Shown: positions 1 through 8,157, counted from the stretch's first letter. The stretch is DNA of 46,307 nucleotides from JAZNSB01 sp045590955 (GCA_045590955.1 JAZNSB010000012.1:1-46307), one strand, 5' to 3'. Notes: a model not told the origin generated them from the sequence alone. A program made the numbers and translations.

Positions 1-84
1 CTTTTTGACGGACAATTGGTATCATTTGATACTTATGACGACAATGGTAAGCCTGCCGCAGAAAATGTGGTGGTATTAGCCTAA
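1..84 (+). CDS. Cold-shock domain protein, C-terminal fragment
   Basis: The first 27 codons of the window are open and end in TAA at 82-84. The peptide contains DGQLVSFDTYDDNGKPAAEN and then VVVLA, which resembles the last strand of CspA-type cold-shock domains (typical ending: GQ-VSF-...-GK-A-NV-L). Such proteins are small single-stranded nucleic acid binders that act as RNA chaperones. Only the tail is present, so the family call rests on a short match. A strong terminator follows within ten bases, showing that this is the end of its transcription unit and that the ribosomal operon starts separately. Confidence 0.6.
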   Translation, partial: LFDGQLVSFDTYDDNGKPAAENVVVLA

Positions 85-90
85 AATGCA

Positions 91-121
91 AAAAAAGCAC
101 TCCAAAAGGAGTGCTTTTTTG
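91..121 (+). terminator. Intrinsic terminator after the cold-shock gene
   Basis: A perfect 13-bp inverted repeat (arms 91-103 and 108-120) has a four-base AAAA loop. The core arm is GCACTCC/GGAGTGC and the outer part is A6/T6, so the hairpin is followed by a T tract on the plus strand and would also work in the other direction. Confidence 0.88.
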
Positions 122-511
122 TTTTACTCTTATAGAGCTTATTAAGGTTGGTGCAATGATTTTTTTTATTTCTGATTTTTTGCAAATCACTGATTTGACT
201 CAAATAGAGTCTGGCTAAGGGATTGCGGAAAAATTTTTTTGCATTTTTTTGATTATTTTGCTTTACAAATATCACCAAATATGTTAAAAGGCACGCACGC
301 AAGGGTGAGTAAGGTTTTGAGAATCGATGCGCCCATTGATATAAAACATATTGTAATACCTATACTGTTGCAGTGTTTTTTCCTTGAAAAACAAAAGGTT
401 GTTGCAACGAGAAGGCATACTGAACAGCATGTATTACAGAGTTTAACGTTTAGATGACAAATGGAAAGCATCTCGCTTTTTTTTGTTATCTAGTTATAAG
501 GTAAAGTAGAA
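122..511 (+). other. Non-coding leader region of the ribosomal operon
   Basis: About 390 bases have no convincing gene. Small open frames of about 72 codons exist on both strands, but their products look random and overlap each other. The region must hold the promoter and the untranslated leader of rpsJ. Near its end a weak five-pair stem (AGATG at 452-456 with CATCT at 469-473) is followed by CGC and a run of eight T, which could be an attenuator. In E. coli the S10 leader is the target of L4 autoregulation, but no sequence likeness to that leader is visible here. The genes rpsL, rpsG, fusA and tuf, often found upstream, are absent. Confidence 0.6.
336..366 (+). promoter_or_regulatory. Candidate promoter for the S10 operon
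   Basis: TTGATA (336-341) and TATACT (361-366) each match five of six positions of the sigma-70 hexamers. The 19-base spacer is longer than ideal. Transcription would start near 373 and give a leader of about 140 bases. Other weak combinations exist in the same A+T-rich region. Confidence 0.35.
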
Positions 512-823
512 ATGATAGATACACAAAATATAAGAATTCGCCTTAAAGCTTTTGATCACAGATTGCTTGATCTTTCTACAAAAGAAATTGTGAGCACAGC
601 CAAAAGAACAGGGGCAAATGTTAGAGGTCCAATACCTCTTCCAACAAGAATCGAGAAGTTTACGGTAAACCGTTCTCCTCACGTGGATAAAAAGTCTCGT
701 GAACAATTTGAAATCAGAACACACAAGAGACTTCTTGATATTGTAGATCCAACACCGCAGACAGTTGATGCATTGATGAAATTGGATTTGGCTGCCGGCG
801 TAAATGTTGAAATAAAACTTTAG
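512..823 (+). CDS. rpsJ: 30S ribosomal protein S10
   Basis: The 103-residue product has the full normal length of S10, including the N-terminal IRIRLKAFDHRLLD and the loop with RGPIPLPTRIEKFTVNRSPH. S10 sits in the 30S head and also takes part in transcription antitermination with NusB. The start ATG is preceded by AAGGTAAAG. It is the first gene of the ribosomal superoperon and lies 57 bases before rplC. Confidence 0.97.
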   Translation: MIDTQNIRIRLKAFDHRLLDLSTKEIVSTAKRTGANVRGPIPLPTRIEKFTVNRSPHVDKKSREQFEIRTHKRLLDIVDPTPQTVDALMKLDLAAGVNVEIKL

Positions 824-880
824 TTAACAATGTTGGCTTTTGAAATACAAAGTCAACCAATTGAAAAGGAAAAATAAATA

Positions 881-1618
881 ATGCGTACGGGTTTAATCGC
901 AAAGAAGCTGGGAATGTCCCGCATTTTTGAAGTAGACGGATCTCATACTCCGGTTACTATTCTTAGTGTGGAAGATTTGAAGGTTGTTGCAGTAAAAACT
1001 CTTGATAAGGACGGTTATAGCGCAGTTCAGCTCGGAACTGGCGCTGCAAAGCCAAACAGAGTTTCAAAAGCCTTGAAAGGACATTTTGCAAAAGCTAATG
1101 TAGAACCAAAGAAAAAATTGGCAGAATTTAGAGTTTCTGAAGACTGCTTGCTTTCTGTTGGTGATGAATTGTCCGTTGAACATTTTGTTAAAGGACAATA
1201 TGTTGACGTTTGCGGAACATCAATCGGTAAAGGTTTCGCAGGTGTTATGAAAAGACATAATTTTGCCGGTTTGGAAGCATCTCACGGTGTTTCAATTTCT
1301 CACCGCTCTCACGGATCAACTGGTCAAAGACAAGATCCTGGTAAGGTGTTTAAGGGCAAAAAAATGGCCGGACATATGGGTAATGAAAGAGTTACCGTGC
1401 AAAACCTTAAAATTGCCGACATTGATGTGGCAAATGGTTTGATTATGGTAAAAGGTGGTGTCCCCGGATGTGATAATTCTTGGGTTTACATTACTGATGC
1501 TGTTAAGAAAGTGGCTAATGTTACATTGCCAACACCAGCCGGTTTGAAAAAAATAGCTGAGCCTGTTGCTCCTGTAAAGGAAGCTGAAGCAGCTCCTGCT
1601 GAAGAGATTAAAGAATAG
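881..1618 (+). CDS. rplC: 50S ribosomal protein L3
   Basis: The 245-residue product contains the L3 signature SHGSTGQRQDPGKVFKGKKM around residues 147-166 and starts with the usual RTGLIAKKLGMSRIF. The Gln in the SxGQRQDPG stretch is the residue methylated by PrmB in other bacteria. L3 nucleates 50S assembly near the peptidyl-transferase centre. The protein is longer than E. coli L3 (209 residues) because of an Ala/Pro/Glu-rich C-terminal tail (about residues 218-245), a common feature of alphaproteobacterial L3. The gene is 57 bases after rpsJ and 10 bases before rplD. Confidence 0.97.
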   Translation: MRTGLIAKKLGMSRIFEVDGSHTPVTILSVEDLKVVAVKTLDKDGYSAVQLGTGAAKPNRVSKALKGHFAKANVEPKKKLAEFRVSEDCLLSVGDELSVEHFVKGQYVDVCGTSIGKGFAGVMKRHNFAGLEASHGVSISHRSHGSTGQRQDPGKVFKGKKMAGHMGNERVTVQNLKIADIDVANGLIMVKGGVPGCDNSWVYITDAVKKVANVTLPTPAGLKKIAEPVAPVKEAEAAPAEEIKE

Positions 1619-1628
1619 GAGTTTGAAA

Positions 1629-2249
1629 ATGAAACAGGACATCTTTAATTTAGATAATCAAAAAGTCGGTTCAATTGAACTGGATGACTCTATTTTCGGA
1701 GTAGAGGTTCGTGCCGATATTTTGCACAGAGTTGTAAACTGGCAATTGGCTATGCGCCAATCAGGTTGTCACAGCACTAAAGGTCGTTCAGATGTTGCTT
1801 TGACCGGATCTAAACCTTTCAAACAAAAAGGTGGCGGTCGTGCACGTCAAGGTTCTTACAAAGGCACACAATTCAGAAAAGGTGGTATTGTGTTTGGTCC
1901 TGTTGTAAGAGACCACTCTCATGATTTGACCAAAAAATTCAGACAACTTGGTCTTAAAACAGCTCTTTCTGCAAAATTAAAAGAAGGAAATTTGTTGGTT
2001 ATTGATGAAGCAAAACTTGCTCAGCCAAAAACAAAAGAATTGATTGCAAAATTAAATTCTTGCGGTTTGAACAACTGTTTGTTCATTGATGGTAAAGAAG
2101 TTGATATCAATTTTGCATTGGCATCAAGATCAATTGTTGGTGTAGATGTATTGCCAACCGTTGGTGCAAATGTTTATGATATTTTGAAAAAAGAAAAATT
2201 GGTTTTGACTAAGGATGCAGTTGCTTGTTTAGAGGAGAGATTGAAATGA
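1629..2249 (+). CDS. rplD: 50S ribosomal protein L4
   Basis: The 206-residue product shows the L4 core: RGSKxxxx-type basic loop (GSKPFKQKGGGRARQGSYKG, about residues 60-79), which extends to the peptide exit tunnel. The ATG at 1629 is chosen because AGGAG at 1617-1621 lies seven bases upstream; a TTG two codons earlier is in frame but too close to that site. In E. coli L4 represses its own operon through the S10 leader; whether that happens here cannot be seen. The TGA stop overlaps the ATG of rplW. Confidence 0.96.
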   Translation: MKQDIFNLDNQKVGSIELDDSIFGVEVRADILHRVVNWQLAMRQSGCHSTKGRSDVALTGSKPFKQKGGGRARQGSYKGTQFRKGGIVFGPVVRDHSHDLTKKFRQLGLKTALSAKLKEGNLLVIDEAKLAQPKTKELIAKLNSCGLNNCLFIDGKEVDINFALASRSIVGVDVLPTVGANVYDILKKEKLVLTKDAVACLEERLK

Positions 2250-2566
2250 AAAAATCTGAAAAAACAACAAATAATGTAACTACAAAAATGTATGATACAT
2301 TAACTCGTCCGATTATTACCGAAAAATCTATGTTGTCTTCTGAAGCAGGCAAGGTGGTTTTTGAAATTCCGTCTTGGGCAACAAAAGACGATGTTAAAAA
2401 AGCTGTTGAAGCAATTTTTAACGTAAAGGTTACAAAGGTAAATACAATCAATCAACTGGGTAAACAAAAACGCTTTAAAGGTCAGCTCGGTAAACGTTCT
2501 GATGTTAAGAAAGCTTTGGTTAGCCTGGCTGAAGGTCAAAACATTGATGTTACAACAGGAATATAA
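2246..2566 (+). CDS. rplW: 50S ribosomal protein L23
   Basis: The 106-residue product carries the L23 features: MYDTLTRPIITEKSM near the N terminus and FNVKVTKVNTINQLGKQKRF in the second half. L23 surrounds the tunnel exit and is the docking site for trigger factor and SRP. The ATG at 2246 overlaps the stop of rplD as ATGA and has AGAGGAGAG seven bases upstream, which favours it over an upstream in-frame TTG at 2225. The N terminus has a Lys/Asn/Thr-rich extension of about 15 residues. Confidence 0.95.
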   Translation: MKKSEKTTNNVTTKMYDTLTRPIITEKSMLSSEAGKVVFEIPSWATKDDVKKAVEAIFNVKVTKVNTINQLGKQKRFKGQLGKRSDVKKALVSLAEGQNIDVTTGI

Positions 2567-2569
2567 GAT

Positions 2570-3406
2570 ATGGCACTGAAAAAATATAAGCCCACTTCAC
2601 CGGGTTTGCGTCAGCTGGTTAGTGTTGACAAAAGCGAGCTCTATAAAGGAGCACCGGAGAAATCCCTGACAAAAGGTTTGACCAAGACAGGTGGGCGCGA
2701 TAATTTTGGTCACGTTACAAGTCGTAGAATTGGTGGCGGTCATAAGCGTAAATATCGTCTTATTGACTTTAAACGCAACAAATACGATGTTGAAGCAACT
2801 GTAGAAAGAATTGAGTATGATCCAAACAGATCATCATTTATTGCTCTTATCAATTATACAGATGGAGAAAAAGCATATATTTTAGCTCCACAAAGATTGA
2901 AAGCCGGCGATAAAGTAATTTCTTCTGCAAAAGCAGATATTAAACCGGGTAATGCTATGCCTTTGAAGAGTATGCCTGTTGGTACCATTATCCACAACGT
3001 TGAACTTAAAGTTGGCAAGGGTGCTCAATTGGTTAGAGCTGCCGGCTGTTATGCTCAGCTTGTTGGTAAAGATGCAGGTTATGCTCAATTGAAGCTTAAC
3101 TCCGGTGAATTGCGTTTGGTTAGAGAAGAATGTTTGGCAACAGTTGGTGCCGTATCTAACCCAGACAACCAAAATAGGTCACTTGGTAAGGCCGGTAGAA
3201 ACAGATGGTTAGGTAATCGTCCGGTTTCTCGTGGTGTTGCCATGAACCCTGTAGATCACCCGCACGGTGGTGGTGAAGGTCGCACATCAGGCGGTCGTCA
3301 TCCAGTTACTCCATGGGGTAAACCAACTAAGGGTTATAAGACTCGTTCTAACAAACAGACGGATAAATTCATTATGAGAAGCCGTCATCAAAACAAGAAG
3401 AAATAG
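2570..3406 (+). CDS. rplB: 50S ribosomal protein L2
   Basis: The 278-residue product is full length and contains the universal motif MNPVDHPHGGGEGRTSGGRH (about residues 225-244), whose histidine lies close to the peptidyl-transferase centre, followed by PWGKPTKGYKTR. The N-terminal part has the OB-fold region with GRDNFGHVTSRRIGGGHKRK. It follows rplW after three bases, so the two are translationally coupled. Confidence 0.97.
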   Translation: MALKKYKPTSPGLRQLVSVDKSELYKGAPEKSLTKGLTKTGGRDNFGHVTSRRIGGGHKRKYRLIDFKRNKYDVEATVERIEYDPNRSSFIALINYTDGEKAYILAPQRLKAGDKVISSAKADIKPGNAMPLKSMPVGTIIHNVELKVGKGAQLVRAAGCYAQLVGKDAGYAQLKLNSGELRLVREECLATVGAVSNPDNQNRSLGKAGRNRWLGNRPVSRGVAMNPVDHPHGGGEGRTSGGRHPVTPWGKPTKGYKTRSNKQTDKFIMRSRHQNKKK

Positions 3407-3418
3407 GGAGAATAAACT

Positions 3419-3712
3419 ATGACACGTTCCGTATGGAAAGGACCTTTTGTTGATGGTTATCTCTTGAAAAAAGCAGATAAAGCTAGAGAGTCTGGTCGTA
3501 ATGAAGTGATTAAGATTTGGTCTAGAAGATCTACATTGTTGCCACAATTTGTTGGTTTAACTTTTGGTGTTCACAATGGACATAAGTTTATACCTGTATT
3601 GGTAACAGAAGAGATGATTGGTCACAAATTTGGTGAATTTGCCCCGACACGTACATTCTACGGTCACGCAGGCAATAAGAAAGCAGAAAGAGGAGGAGCA
3701 CATGGAAAATAA
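3419..3712 (+). CDS. rpsS: 30S ribosomal protein S19
   Basis: The 97-residue product is typical S19: it begins TRSVWKGPFVDGYLLKKA, has KIWSRRSTLLPQFVGLTFGV and ends near FAPTRTFYGHAG. S19 forms a complex with S13 in the 30S head. The gene is preceded by GGGAG at 3406-3410. Its end overlaps rplV by 11 bases. Confidence 0.97.
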   Translation: MTRSVWKGPFVDGYLLKKADKARESGRNEVIKIWSRRSTLLPQFVGLTFGVHNGHKFIPVLVTEEMIGHKFGEFAPTRTFYGHAGNKKAERGGAHGK

Positions 3713-4052
3713 GAAACAGGCAAAAGCTGTTGCTTTATCTTTGAGAACTTCTCCAAGAAAACTTAATTTGGTAGCACAATCAATTAGAGGATTGGATGTT
3801 TCTAAGGCAATTGCAGAACTTACTTTTTCAAAGAAAAGAATTGCAAAGTCAGCTTTGGAGGTTTTACAATCAGCAATTGCTAATGCTGAAAACAATCATC
3901 AGCTCAACATTGATAAGCTTTATGTTAGTGAAGCTTATGTTGGAAAGAGCTTGGTTATGAAACGTATGAACGCTAGAGCCAGAGGAAGAAGCGCTAGAAT
4001 TTTGAAGCCTTTTTCTAATTTGACAATAGTAGTTTCAGAGCGAGGAGAATAA
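3702..4052 (+). CDS. rplV: 50S ribosomal protein L22
   Basis: The 116-residue product has the L22 pattern: AVALSLRTSPRKLNLVAQSI near the start and the long beta-hairpin with MNARARGRSARILKPFSNLT at the end. That hairpin lines the exit tunnel and is a known macrolide-resistance position. The ATG at 3702 is preceded by AGAGGAGGAGC, one of the strongest ribosome binding sites here, and lies inside the end of rpsS; a longer in-frame reading from 3618 is just an extension through rpsS. It starts with MENKKQ, a short Lys-rich extension. Confidence 0.96.
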   Translation: MENKKQAKAVALSLRTSPRKLNLVAQSIRGLDVSKAIAELTFSKKRIAKSALEVLQSAIANAENNHQLNIDKLYVSEAYVGKSLVMKRMNARARGRSARILKPFSNLTIVVSERGE

Positions 4053-4054
4053 AG

Positions 4055-4723
4055 ATGGGACAGAAAGTAAATCCTACAGGTCTTCGTTTAGGTGTTAACC
4101 GCACATGGGATTCTCGCTGGTATGCAGATGAAGAATATGTTGGTTTTCTGCATGAAGATTTGAAGATTAGAGAATTCTTGAAAAAGAAATTAGCTCAAGC
4201 AGGTGTTTCAAAAATTGTTATTGAACGTCCACAGAAAAAAGCAAGAGTTACAATTCACTCAGCACGTCCGGGTATTGTAATCGGTAAAAAAGGTCAGGAT
4301 ATTGAATTTTTGAGAAAAGATATTCAAAAAATGACATCTTCTGAAGTTCAACTTAACATTTTGGAAGTTAGAAAACCTGAACTTGATGCAAAATTGGTTG
4401 CAGAAAGTGTTGCACAACAATTGGAAAGACGTATTGCTTTCCGTAGAGCAATGAAAAGAGTTATGCAGTCAGCTTTGCGTTTGGGAGCAGAAGGTATAAA
4501 AGTAAGTTGTTCCGGTCGTTTAGGCGGTGCAGAAATTGCAAGAACAGAGTATTACAGAGAAGGAAGAGTTCCTTTGCATACTTTGAGAGCCGACATTGAT
4601 TATGGCACAGCTACTGCTCATACAACATATGGTGCTTGTGGTGTAAAAGTTTGGATCTATAAAGGTGAAATTATGTCACACGATCCTATGGCACAAGACA
4701 AGAAACTTGCTGAGCAGAAATAA
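4055..4723 (+). CDS. rpsC: 30S ribosomal protein S3
   Basis: The 222-residue product has the KH domain motif GIVIGKKGQDIEFLRKD (about residues 73-89) and the C-terminal domain with SGRLGGAEIARTEYYREGRV. S3 forms part of the mRNA entry channel with S4 and S5 and has helicase function there. The start MGQKVNPTGLRLGVNRTWDS is the invariant S3 start. It lies two bases after the rplV stop. Confidence 0.97.
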   Translation: MGQKVNPTGLRLGVNRTWDSRWYADEEYVGFLHEDLKIREFLKKKLAQAGVSKIVIERPQKKARVTIHSARPGIVIGKKGQDIEFLRKDIQKMTSSEVQLNILEVRKPELDAKLVAESVAQQLERRIAFRRAMKRVMQSALRLGAEGIKVSCSGRLGGAEIARTEYYREGRVPLHTLRADIDYGTATAHTTYGACGVKVWIYKGEIMSHDPMAQDKKLAEQK

Positions 4724-4739
4724 GAGAGGATAGAAGAAA

Positions 4740-5180
4740 ATGTTAAGTCCGAAAAGATTAAAGTTCCGTAAGCAGCATAAGGGTCGTATTCACGGCGATG
4801 CTAAAGGCGGATCAAGCTTAAGTTTTGGTTCATACGGCTTAAAAGCTCTTACTCCGGAAAGAATCACAGCTCGTCAAATTGAGGCAGCTCGTCGTGCAAT
4901 TACTCGTGAGATGAAGAGGTTGGGTCAGTTGTGGATTAGAATTTTTCCAGACGTGCCTGTGACAGATAAACCTGCCGAGGTGAGAATGGGAAAAGGAAAA
5001 GGCGCTCCGGAATACTGGGCATGTCGTGTAAAACCGGGCAGAATAATGTTTGAAATCGGTGGCGTTTCTGAAGAAGTTGCCAGAAAAGCATTTGCCTTGG
5101 GTGCAGCAAAATTACCTGTAAAGAGTAAAATTGTATGCAAATTGAACTCAGATGCAAGTAAGGAGAAGCAAAATGGTTAA
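4740..5180 (+). CDS. rplP: 50S ribosomal protein L16
   Basis: The 146-residue product starts MLSPKRLKFRKQHKGRIHG and contains the conserved arginine-rich region EAARRAITREMKR and GKGKGAPEYWACRVKPG, the latter near the A site. The Arg hydroxylated by YcfD in some bacteria is in this family's conserved loop. The C terminus has a longer-than-usual tail, and its last eight bases overlap rpmC. Confidence 0.96.
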   Translation: MLSPKRLKFRKQHKGRIHGDAKGGSSLSFGSYGLKALTPERITARQIEAARRAITREMKRLGQLWIRIFPDVPVTDKPAEVRMGKGKGAPEYWACRVKPGRIMFEIGGVSEEVARKAFALGAAKLPVKSKIVCKLNSDASKEKQNG

Positions 5181-5367
5181 AACAAAAGATCTTCGTGCGA
5201 TGAGCATTGACGAACTGGAAGCTAAATTGCTTCAAAATAAGAAAGAGCAGTTTAACATGAGAGTTCAAAAAGCAACAGGACAATTGACCAATACGGCCAA
5301 TGTTAGAAAGTTGCGTCGTGAAATTGCAAAAATCAACACGCTCATAGCAGAGCGCAAGAAGAATTAA
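5173..5367 (+). CDS. rpmC: 50S ribosomal protein L29
   Basis: The 64-residue product has the two-helix L29 pattern, with DLRAMSIDELEAKLLQNKKE followed by NMRVQKATGQLTNTANVRKL and the basic C-terminal helix RREIAKINTLIAERK. L29 lies next to L23 at the tunnel exit. The ATG at 5173 is chosen because AAGGAG (5159-5164) lies eight bases upstream; the longer open frame starting at 5152 runs inside rplP and lacks such a site. Confidence 0.95.
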   Translation: MVKTKDLRAMSIDELEAKLLQNKKEQFNMRVQKATGQLTNTANVRKLRREIAKINTLIAERKKN

Positions 5368-5382
5368 TAAAGGAGAAATGTT

Positions 5383-5619
5383 ATGCCTAAAAGAATTCTT
5401 CAAGGTGTTGTTGTAAGTGATAAACAGGACAAAACTGTCGTAGTAAAAGTTGAACGCCAGATTATGCACCCTGTTTATAAGAAGTTCATCAAAAAGAGCA
5501 AAAAATATGCTGCTCATGATGAAAATAACCAGTTCAAGATTGGAGATGAGGTAAAGATTATTGAATCTAGACCAATATCAAAGAACAAGACTTGGACAGT
5601 TTTAGTAGATAACGCCTAA
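5383..5619 (+). CDS. rpsQ: 30S ribosomal protein S17
   Basis: The 78-residue product has the OB-fold of S17: LQGVVVSDKQDKTVVVKVER, then MHPVYKKFIKKSKKYAAHDE and GDEVKIIESRPISKNKTW. S17 is a primary 16S rRNA binder. AAAGGAG lies before the ATG at 5383. The gene sits between rpmC and rplN with short gaps of 15 and 20 bases. Confidence 0.97.
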   Translation: MPKRILQGVVVSDKQDKTVVVKVERQIMHPVYKKFIKKSKKYAAHDENNQFKIGDEVKIIESRPISKNKTWTVLVDNA

Positions 5620-5639
5620 GAAGTGAAAGGAATTATGTT

Positions 5640-6008
5640 ATGATTCAAATGCAAACCAACCTGGATGTAGCAGATAATTCTGGTGCACGCAAGGTGCAGT
5701 GCATTAAAGTTCTTGGAGGTTCCAAGAGAATGCACGCTTCTGTTGGTGACATTATTGTTGTGTCTGTAAAAGACGCTATCCCAAGAGGTCGTGTTAAAAA
5801 AGGCGACGTTCAAAAGGCAGTAATTGTTAGAACAGCAAGTGATATTAGACGTAAAGACGGAAGCGTTATCCGTTTTGATTCAAACGCAGTTGTTTTGGTA
5901 AACAAAGATGGAGAACCAATTGGAACTCGTATTTTTGGCCCTGTTACCAGAGAACTGAGAAACAAGAAATTTATGAAAATAATTTCATTAGCACCGGAGG
6001 TATTATAA
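5640..6008 (+). CDS. rplN: 50S ribosomal protein L14
   Basis: The 122-residue product has exactly the usual L14 length and begins MIQMQTNLDVADNSGARKVQ, then CIKVLGG. It ends with the conserved RIFGPVTRELRNKKFMKIIS-type tail. L14 lies at the subunit interface, contacts 16S rRNA helix 14 and is the RsfS silencing-factor site. The stop TAATG shares its last base with the start of rplX. Confidence 0.98.
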   Translation: MIQMQTNLDVADNSGARKVQCIKVLGGSKRMHASVGDIIVVSVKDAIPRGRVKKGDVQKAVIVRTASDIRRKDGSVIRFDSNAVVLVNKDGEPIGTRIFGPVTRELRNKKFMKIISLAPEVL

Positions 6009-6325
6009 TGCCAAAATTGAAAATTAAAAAAGGTGATAAAGTAATAGTTTTATCTGGCGAAGATAAAGGTAAAACAGGAGAGATTATTAAGGCAATGCCA
6101 AAAGAAAATAAAGTTTTGGTAGCCGGTATTAATCTTGTAAAAAGACACACCAAACCCAGCCAAGAGAATGCTGGCGGCATTATTAGCAAAGAGGCTCCTA
6201 TTTGTGCTTGCAAAGTAGCTCTTGTTGACCCTAAAACAGGAAAAGCAACAAAAGTCGGCTACAAAATTGAAAAGGACAAAAAGGTAAGAGTTGCTCGTAA
6301 GTCCGGTGAAGTAATCGATAAATAA
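6008..6325 (+). CDS. rplX: 50S ribosomal protein L24
   Basis: The 105-residue product has an N-terminal KOW motif, KIKKGDKVIVLSGEDKGKTG (residues 4-23), and NLVKRHTKPSQENAGGIISK in the middle. L24 is one of two assembly-initiating proteins of the 50S subunit. Its ATG overlaps the rplN stop by one base (TAATG), and GGAGG lies upstream at 5996-6000, so re-initiation is likely. Confidence 0.96.
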   Translation: MPKLKIKKGDKVIVLSGEDKGKTGEIIKAMPKENKVLVAGINLVKRHTKPSQENAGGIISKEAPICACKVALVDPKTGKATKVGYKIEKDKKVRVARKSGEVIDK

Positions 6326-6336
6326 GGGAAACTTTT

Positions 6337-6876
6337 ATGACAAATTTTAGAAATTTATATGAAAAGTCAATAAAAAAGTCTCTTGTGGAAAAATTCGGTT
6401 ACACAAATCCACATGAGATTCCAAAGTTGACAAAGATTGTTCTCAACATGGGCATTGGTGAAGCCGTTGCGGACAAGAAAAAATTAACAAACGCTATGGA
6501 AGAAATGGCTTTGATAGCAGGTCAAAAACCGGTTGCAACAAAAGCCAGAAAATCTATTGCAACCTTCAAACTTAGAGAAGGAATGCCAATCGGATGTAAA
6601 GTTACTTTGCGTTCTGACAGAATGTATGAGTTTTTGGAGAGATTGGTAAATATAGCTCTTCCTCGTGTAAGAGACTTCCACGGTATTAACGGTAAAAACT
6701 TTGATGGTAGAGGCAATCTTGCTTTTGGAATAAAAGAACAGATCATCTTTCCGGAAATTAACTATGATAAAGTTGAAAACATTATCGGAATGGATGTGGT
6801 TATTTGTACTTCTGCAAAGACAGACGAAGAAGCAAGAGCTTTATTAACTGCTTTCAATTTACCATGTAAGAAATAA
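6337..6876 (+). CDS. rplE: 50S ribosomal protein L5
   Basis: The 179-residue product matches L5 in length and shows PKLTKIVLNMGIGEAVADKK, GQKPVATKARKSIATFKLRE and the family motif LPRVRDFHGI (about residues 108-117). L5 binds 5S rRNA and contacts P-site tRNA. A ribosome binding site with AGGGAAAC lies before the ATG at 6337. The gene fits the canonical spc order L14-L24-L5-S14. Confidence 0.97.
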   Translation: MTNFRNLYEKSIKKSLVEKFGYTNPHEIPKLTKIVLNMGIGEAVADKKKLTNAMEEMALIAGQKPVATKARKSIATFKLREGMPIGCKVTLRSDRMYEFLERLVNIALPRVRDFHGINGKNFDGRGNLAFGIKEQIIFPEINYDKVENIIGMDVVICTSAKTDEEARALLTAFNLPCKK

Positions 6877-6887
6877 GGAAAAAACTT

Positions 6888-7193
6888 ATGGCAAAAACAA
6901 GTTCAGTTTACAGAAACTTAAAAAGACAGAAGATGGCAGAAAAATTTGCAAATCGTCGTCGTAAGTTGAAAGAGATTGTAATGGATAAAACAATCGCTCC
7001 TGAGGAGAGATTCCAAGCAACTCTTAAATTAGCAGAATTGCCAAGAAACTCTGCAAAGATCAGATTTAGAAATCGTTGCAAGTTGACAGGTCGTTCACGT
7101 GGGTATTACAGAAAGTTCGGTTTGGGCAGATCAGAGCTCAGAGATATGGCCGGATTTGGTGAAATACCCGGTTTGGTAAAATCAAGCTGGTAA
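6888..7193 (+). CDS. rpsN: 30S ribosomal protein S14, zinc-independent type
   Basis: The 101-residue product is the long form of S14 without the CxxC...CxxC zinc site. The only cysteine is in RFRNRCKLTGRSRGYYRKFG, and the protein ends in the family's conserved EIPGLVKSSW. S14 is a late-assembling protein of the 30S head. The form agrees with an alphaproteobacterial origin. Confidence 0.97.
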   Translation: MAKTSSVYRNLKRQKMAEKFANRRRKLKEIVMDKTIAPEERFQATLKLAELPRNSAKIRFRNRCKLTGRSRGYYRKFGLGRSELRDMAGFGEIPGLVKSSW

Positions 7194-7206
7194 GGAGATA
7201 AGTATA

Positions 7207-7605
7207 ATGTCTATGTCAGATACTTTGGGCGATATGCTCACACGCATTAGAAACGCACAAAGAGCTAGAAAAAATGAGGTTGTTACTCCTGCTTCTCGCT
7301 TGCGTGAAAATGTGTTAGAAGTTCTCAAAAAAGAAGGATTTATATTGGGTTATGAAAGATACAATGTACGTCCTGGCGTTGATGAGATCAAAATTAAGTT
7401 GAAGTATCATGAAGGTGCTTCCGTAATAAAAGAAATATACCGCGTATCTACTCCGGGCAGAAGAGTTTATTCTTCAGTTAAAGATTTGCCTAGAGTATAT
7501 AATGGTTTGGGTATTTCAATCATTTCTACACCACAAGGTGTTATGAGTGATAATGATGCCAGAAAAGCCAACGTTGGCGGTGAAATTTTGTGTCAGGTAT
7601 TTTAA
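7207..7605 (+). CDS. rpsH: 30S ribosomal protein S8
   Basis: The 132-residue product begins MSMSDTLGDMLTRIRNAQRA and ends with STPQGVMSDNDARKANVGGE followed by ILCQVF, the conserved S8 C terminus that contacts 16S helix 21. In E. coli S8 represses the spc operon by binding its mRNA near rplX-rplE; a matching site was not identified here. AAGGAGATAAG precedes the ATG. Confidence 0.97.
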   Translation: MSMSDTLGDMLTRIRNAQRARKNEVVTPASRLRENVLEVLKKEGFILGYERYNVRPGVDEIKIKLKYHEGASVIKEIYRVSTPGRRVYSSVKDLPRVYNGLGISIISTPQGVMSDNDARKANVGGEILCQVF

Positions 7606-7617
7606 GGGAGAAAACAG

Positions 7618-8157
7618 ATGTCTAGAGTTGGAAAATATCCTGTTATTGTCCCTGCCGGTGTGGAAGTTGTTATTGACAACAATACCGTTAAGGCAAAAGG
7701 CAAACTTGGTGAATTGCAGTTTACTTTTAATGCAGACCATGTTGATGCAAAATTAGAAGAAGGAAAAATCTGCGTTAGCAAAAAACACGAAACAAAAGAA
7801 GCAGCTATTTTGTGGGGAACTACAAGAGCGCAAATTAATTCGATTGTTAAAGGTGTTAGCGAAGGATTTGTGAAAGATTTGGAATTGGTAGGTGTGGGTT
7901 ATAAAGCAAGAGTTGAAGGAACAAAAAAATTGGTTCTTTCTTTGGGCTTTTCTCATGATGTTAATTTTGAAATTCCTGAAGGAATTAAAGTTGTTTGCGA
8001 ATCTCCAACACAAATCAAAATCAGTGGTGCAGATAAACAATTGGTTGGCCAAGTTGCTGCGGAAGTTCGCGCATATAGAAAACCAGAACCATATAAAGGT
8101 AAAGGTGTGAAGTATGTTGGCGAATATGTACGTCGCAAAGAAGGCAAAAAGAAATAA
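7618..8157 (+). CDS. rplF: 50S ribosomal protein L6
   Basis: The 179-residue product begins MSRVGKYPVIVPAGVEVVID and has the C-terminal signature AEVRAYRKPEPYKGKGVKYV. L6 has two similar domains and lies near the sarcin-ricin loop, where elongation factors bind. GGGAG lies upstream at 7606-7610. Spacing to rpsH and rplR is about 12 bases on each side. Confidence 0.97.
   Translation: MSRVGKYPVIVPAGVEVVIDNNTVKAKGKLGELQFTFNADHVDAKLEEGKICVSKKHETKEAAILWGTTRAQINSIVKGVSEGFVKDLELVGVGYKARVEGTKKLVLSLGFSHDVNFEIPEGIKVVCESPTQIKISGADKQLVGQVAAEVRAYRKPEPYKGKGVKYVGEYVRRKEGKKK

Noticed and set aside
239..471. Overlapping open frames of 72 codons on both strands upstream of rpsJ
   Set aside because: The two products overlap each other, have no family likeness, lack ribosome binding sites and lie in the leader of the ribosomal operon.
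7547..7756. Frames inside rpsH/rplF and other ribosomal genes on either strand
   Set aside because: They are shadows of conserved genes; the main frames match known proteins over their full length.
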